Part shown: positions 61,914-64,000 of the stretch, piece after piece | How the letters are laid out: each line of letters starts with the position of its first letter | How positions within the stretch are numbered: the first letter of the stretch is position 1 | NCBI RefSeq assembly: GCF_963378085.1 | Contig: NZ_OY726395.1 | Location: 1,178,001-1,242,000, forward strand | Reading direction: 5' to 3' | Origin: Mycolicibacterium sp. MU0050 | GTDB lineage: Bacteria > Actinomycetota > Actinomycetes > Mycobacteriales > Mycobacteriaceae | Length of the DNA: 64,000 bases | Translations under genes and position numbers: made by a program | Notes under the pieces: generated by a model | What the model was told of the DNA's origin: nothing | What the model saw: only the letters and a program-made list of their open reading frames with translations | Databases searched by the model: none

Positions 61914-62744
61914 TCAGCGGACGCCGCCCACCATCTTGTCCATCACCGTGGCGAAGATGCGTTGGTAGCCGGAGCCGGTGATGCGCACGATGACGTCGAG
62001 GATCTTGGCGTCTGCGCCGACGAGCACCCGGGCCCGCTTCTTGCGCACGGCCTCGAGGATGATCGTGGCCGCGCGTTCCGGGGTGGTGCGGGCCAACTTG
62101 CGGTCGAACTGGTCGGCGAGCGCCTCGCGGTCGAGCCCCTCGGCGGTGGTCGCGTTGCGGGCGATCGCGGTCTTGATCCCGCCGGGATGCACCGTGGTGA
62201 CCGCGACGTGGGGATGCTTGGTGAGCATCTCCTGGCGCAGGGCCTCGGTGAAGCCGCGAACGGCGAACTTCGCCGAGTTGTACGCCGCCTGCCCCGGGAC
62301 CGAGAAGATCCCGAACAGGCTCGAGACGTTGACGACGTGCCCGTCGCCCGACTCGATGAGGTGCGGCAGGAACGCCTTGGTGCCGTTGACCACGCCCCAG
62401 TAGTCGACGTCCATGATGCGCTCCATGTCCTTGAAGGAGCTCACCTCGACGTCCCCGGAATAGGCGATGCCGGCGTTGTTGTAGATCTGGTTTACCTTGC
62501 CGAAGTGCTCCTTGACCTCGTCGGCGTAGAGCAGGAACGCCTCGCGCTCGGTGACGTCGAGGCGGTCGGCCTTGACGGGCGCGCCGATCGCCTTGAGTTC
62601 GGCCTCGGTCTTGGCCAGGCCCTCGGTGTCCACGTCACTGATGGCGAGCTTCGCCCCCGAGCGGCCCAATTCGATCGCGAGCGCCTGGCCGATGCCCGAC
62701 CCCGCGCCGGTGATGACGCAGACCTTGCCGGCGAAGTCCTCCAT
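61914..62744 (-). CDS. Short-chain dehydrogenase/reductase (Rv1245c-like)
   Basis: The 276-aa NAD(P)-dependent SDR has a Rossmann nucleotide motif VITGAGSGIGQALA near residues 9-22, and NNAGIAYSGDVE. The catalytic Tyr/Lys pair lies in GQAAYNSAKFAVRGFTEALRQEM, with the Ser in NVSSLFG. ATG 62744 has GAGGAG upstream. It is convergent with lpqZ (4-bp gap). Mycobacterial SDRs of this type act on lipids or steroids, but the substrate is unknown here. Confidence 0.93.
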   Translation of the reverse strand: MEDFAGKVCVITGAGSGIGQALAIELGRSGAKLAISDVDTEGLAKTEAELKAIGAPVKADRLDVTEREAFLLYADEVKEHFGKVNQIYNNAGIAYSGDVEVSSFKDMERIMDVDYWGVVNGTKAFLPHLIESGDGHVVNVSSLFGIFSVPGQAAYNSAKFAVRGFTEALRQEMLTKHPHVAVTTVHPGGIKTAIARNATTAEGLDREALADQFDRKLARTTPERAATIILEAVRKKRARVLVGADAKILDVIVRITGSGYQRIFATVMDKMVGGVR

Positions 62745-62865
62745 GTGCGCACTCCTCGCTGGTTCGACTCGTATGTGTCCGGTTCACGATACCGCCGGTA
62801 CCGCCTCGGGGCGGGGGCAGGTTCGCTTGGGTAACGCAACACCAGCGGCATACGATGCGTCAATC

Positions 62866-63237
62866 ATGAAGTATTCCCGGATGGCGGCCGTCGCCTCGGT
62901 TGCAGCCTCGATCGCTCTTTCCGTAGGCGTGGCCACCGCCGTGCCCGCCCTTGCGGACCCCCAGACCGATGCCTTTGTGGATTCGCTGGCCGACGCCGGC
63001 ATCACCGGCCTGGACCCGGCGACCGCCGCGGAGGTGGGCCACCAGGTCTGCCCCATGCTGGCCGAACCCGGCCAGCAGATGGCCGACGTCGCGGGCCGCG
63101 TCTCCGAGTCCCTCGGCAGGCCGTTGGGCCCCGCCACGATGTTCACCGGCCTGGCCATCACGCTGTTCTGCCCCGGCGCGGTCGCCTCGGTGGCCAACGG
63201 CGAGTCGCCCATCCCGCTCGGGCTGTTCGGCTTCTAG
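62866..63237 (+). CDS. Secreted DUF732 protein
   Basis: The 123-aa protein has a Sec signal peptide (MKYSRMAAVASVAASIALSV..., predicted cut after PALA near 33). A ~85-residue DUF732 domain follows (DAFVDSLADAGITGLDPATAAEVGHQVCPML ... TLFCPGA), whose two cysteines can form a disulfide. DUF732 proteins are abundant and secreted in mycobacteria; function unknown. TACGAT lies 9 bases before the ATG, a possible short-leader promoter. It is convergent with kgd across a hairpin. Confidence 0.9.
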   Translation: MKYSRMAAVASVAASIALSVGVATAVPALADPQTDAFVDSLADAGITGLDPATAAEVGHQVCPMLAEPGQQMADVAGRVSESLGRPLGPATMFTGLAITLFCPGAVASVANGESPIPLGLFGF

Positions 63238-63267
63238 TCCCTTCGCACGCTTCTAGTCCCTTCGCGC

Positions 63268-63329
63268 GACGAGCGGCCACCCAGGTACATGCCTCATCGG
63301 CGTGTCGTGTACCTAGGTGGCCGCTCGTC
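63268..63329. terminator. 22-bp inverted-repeat hairpin between the DUF732 gene and kgd
   Basis: Arms 63268-63289 and 63308-63329 are complementary at 21 of 22 positions, with an 18-nt loop. The right arm begins TGTACCTAGGTGGCCGCTCG. It lies between convergent genes and probably terminates both. A half copy is found at 22501-22522 beside dapD, so it is also a dispersed repeat (family 4). Confidence 0.75.
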
Positions 63330-63344
63330 GTAGAGAACGCAAGC

Positions 63345-64000
63345 TCAGGCGAACGCCTCGTCGATGATCTCCTGCTGTTCGACAGCGTGCACCTTCGACG
63401 AGCCCGACGACGGCGCCGACATCGCGCGCCGGGAGATCCGCTTGAGGCCCGTCAGCTTCTCCGGCAACAGCTCCGGCAAGGACAGCCCGAACGTCGGCCA
63501 GGCGCCCTGGTTGGCCGGCTCCTCCTGCACCCACAGGAACTCGCTCGCGTTCGGGTAGAGGTCCAGGGTGGCCGGCAGCCGTCGGCTCGGCAGCGGGTAG
63601 AGCTGCTCGATCCGCACGATCGCGATGTCGTCGCGGTTGTCCTTGTTCTTCCGGGCCGCCAGCTCGTAGTAGAGCTTGCCGCTGGTGAGCAGGATCCGCT
63701 TGACCTTGCTGCGGTCACCGTCGCCGTCGGTGTAGGTCGGCTCCTCCAACACCGAGCGGAACTTCGCCTCGGTGAAGTCCTTGATATCGCTGACGGCGGC
63801 CTTGTTGCGCAGCATCGACTTCGGCGTGAACACCACCAGCGGGCGGTGGATGCCGTCGTAGACGTGCCGACGCAGCAGGTGGAAATAGTTGGCCGGCGTA
63901 GACGGCATCGCCACGGTCATCGAGCCCTCCGCACACAGCTGCAGGAACCGCTCGATGCGTCCCGACGTGTGGTCGGGGCCCTGGCCCTCGTGGCCGTGCG
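63345..64000 (-). CDS. kgd: Multifunctional 2-oxoglutarate metabolism enzyme, C-terminal part (cut by window edge)
   Basis: Kgd is the thiamine diphosphate-dependent 2-oxoglutarate decarboxylase/dehydrogenase E1 of mycobacteria, with an additional lipoyl-transacylase-like N-terminus. The window holds about 218 codons of the 3' end. [51 protein letters not shown] and [11 protein letters not shown] are in the transketolase C-terminal region of E1. The chain ends QEIIDEAFA. The start lies beyond 64000. Its position next to the Rv1245c-like SDR agrees with M. tuberculosis Rv1248c. Confidence 0.94.
   Translation of the reverse strand, partial: HGHEGQGPDHTSGRIERFLQLCAEGSMTVAMPSTPANYFHLLRRHVYDGIHRPLVVFTPKSMLRNKAAVSDIKDFTEAKFRSVLEEPTYTDGDGDRSKVKRILLTSGKLYYELAARKNKDNRDDIAIVRIEQLYPLPSRRLPATLDLYPNASEFLWVQEEPANQGAWPTFGLSLPELLPEKLTGLKRISRRAMSAPSSGSSKVHAVEQQEIIDEAFA

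Overview
The window is a high-GC actinobacterial chromosome segment from a mycobacterium, most likely a Mycolicibacterium-like species. Mycothiol biosynthesis (mshB), fused FO synthase (fbiC), the sigE-rseA-htrA-tatB block, the trehalose importer lpqY-sugABC, glgC/glgM, gpgS, the dapC/dapD/dapE lysine genes and the end of kgd lie in nearly the order I recall for Rv1170-Rv1248c of M. tuberculosis. This is recalled synteny and protein likeness; no search was run. I see no tRNA, rRNA or CRISPR array.

Layout. 1-4200: secreted mycobacterial proteins flanking mshB. 4371-6947: fbiC. 6957-12123: an accessory island between fbiC and fadH. It has two divergent operons: DUF2249-cupin / cytochrome oxidase subunit I / small acidic protein leftward, and ferredoxin / Cys-rich HTH regulator / membrane protein / group III truncated haemoglobin rightward. 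They share a 31-bp operator-promoter region and are followed by a yceI gene with an ECF-type promoter. This is the best candidate for an undescribed system, probably a nitric-oxide or oxygen-limitation response. 12200-19300: fadH with its PadR regulator, fdxC-dapC, and proline catabolism (rocA-putB). 19300-32460: a Nudix protein, fadD36, dapD/dapE, a LOG-family protein, fadD6, an alcohol dehydrogenase, and folP2-gpgS. 32500-36320: a DivIVA-like protein, DNA glycosylase, DUF3117, and the divergent glgM/glgC pair. 36390-41700: membrane proteins and an ABC exporter with its TetR regulator. 41880-45200: sigE, rseA, htrA, tatB. 45220-51640: mrp, a lytic transglycosylase, DUF1003, MgtE_N/CBS, CitE-like and DUF4190 proteins. 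52430-57417: lpqY-sugA-sugB-sugC-SUFU operon. 57419-58512: a complete IS481-family element with a 6-bp target duplication. 58630-64000: corA, malic enzyme, lpqZ, a short-chain dehydrogenase, a secreted DUF732 protein, and the 3' end of kgd.

How the genes work together. Trehalose import, ADP-glucose and maltose-1-phosphate synthesis, and glucosylglycerate synthesis make this a storage and cell-envelope carbohydrate neighbourhood. It is combined with envelope stress control (sigE, rseA, htrA) and redox cofactor synthesis (mycothiol, F420). Two sequence-level themes recur. At least 16 genes have a TANNNT -10 box placed 6-8 nt before the initiation codon, as expected for leaderless mRNAs. Several families of palindromic repeats sit at gene 3' ends, mostly between convergent genes.
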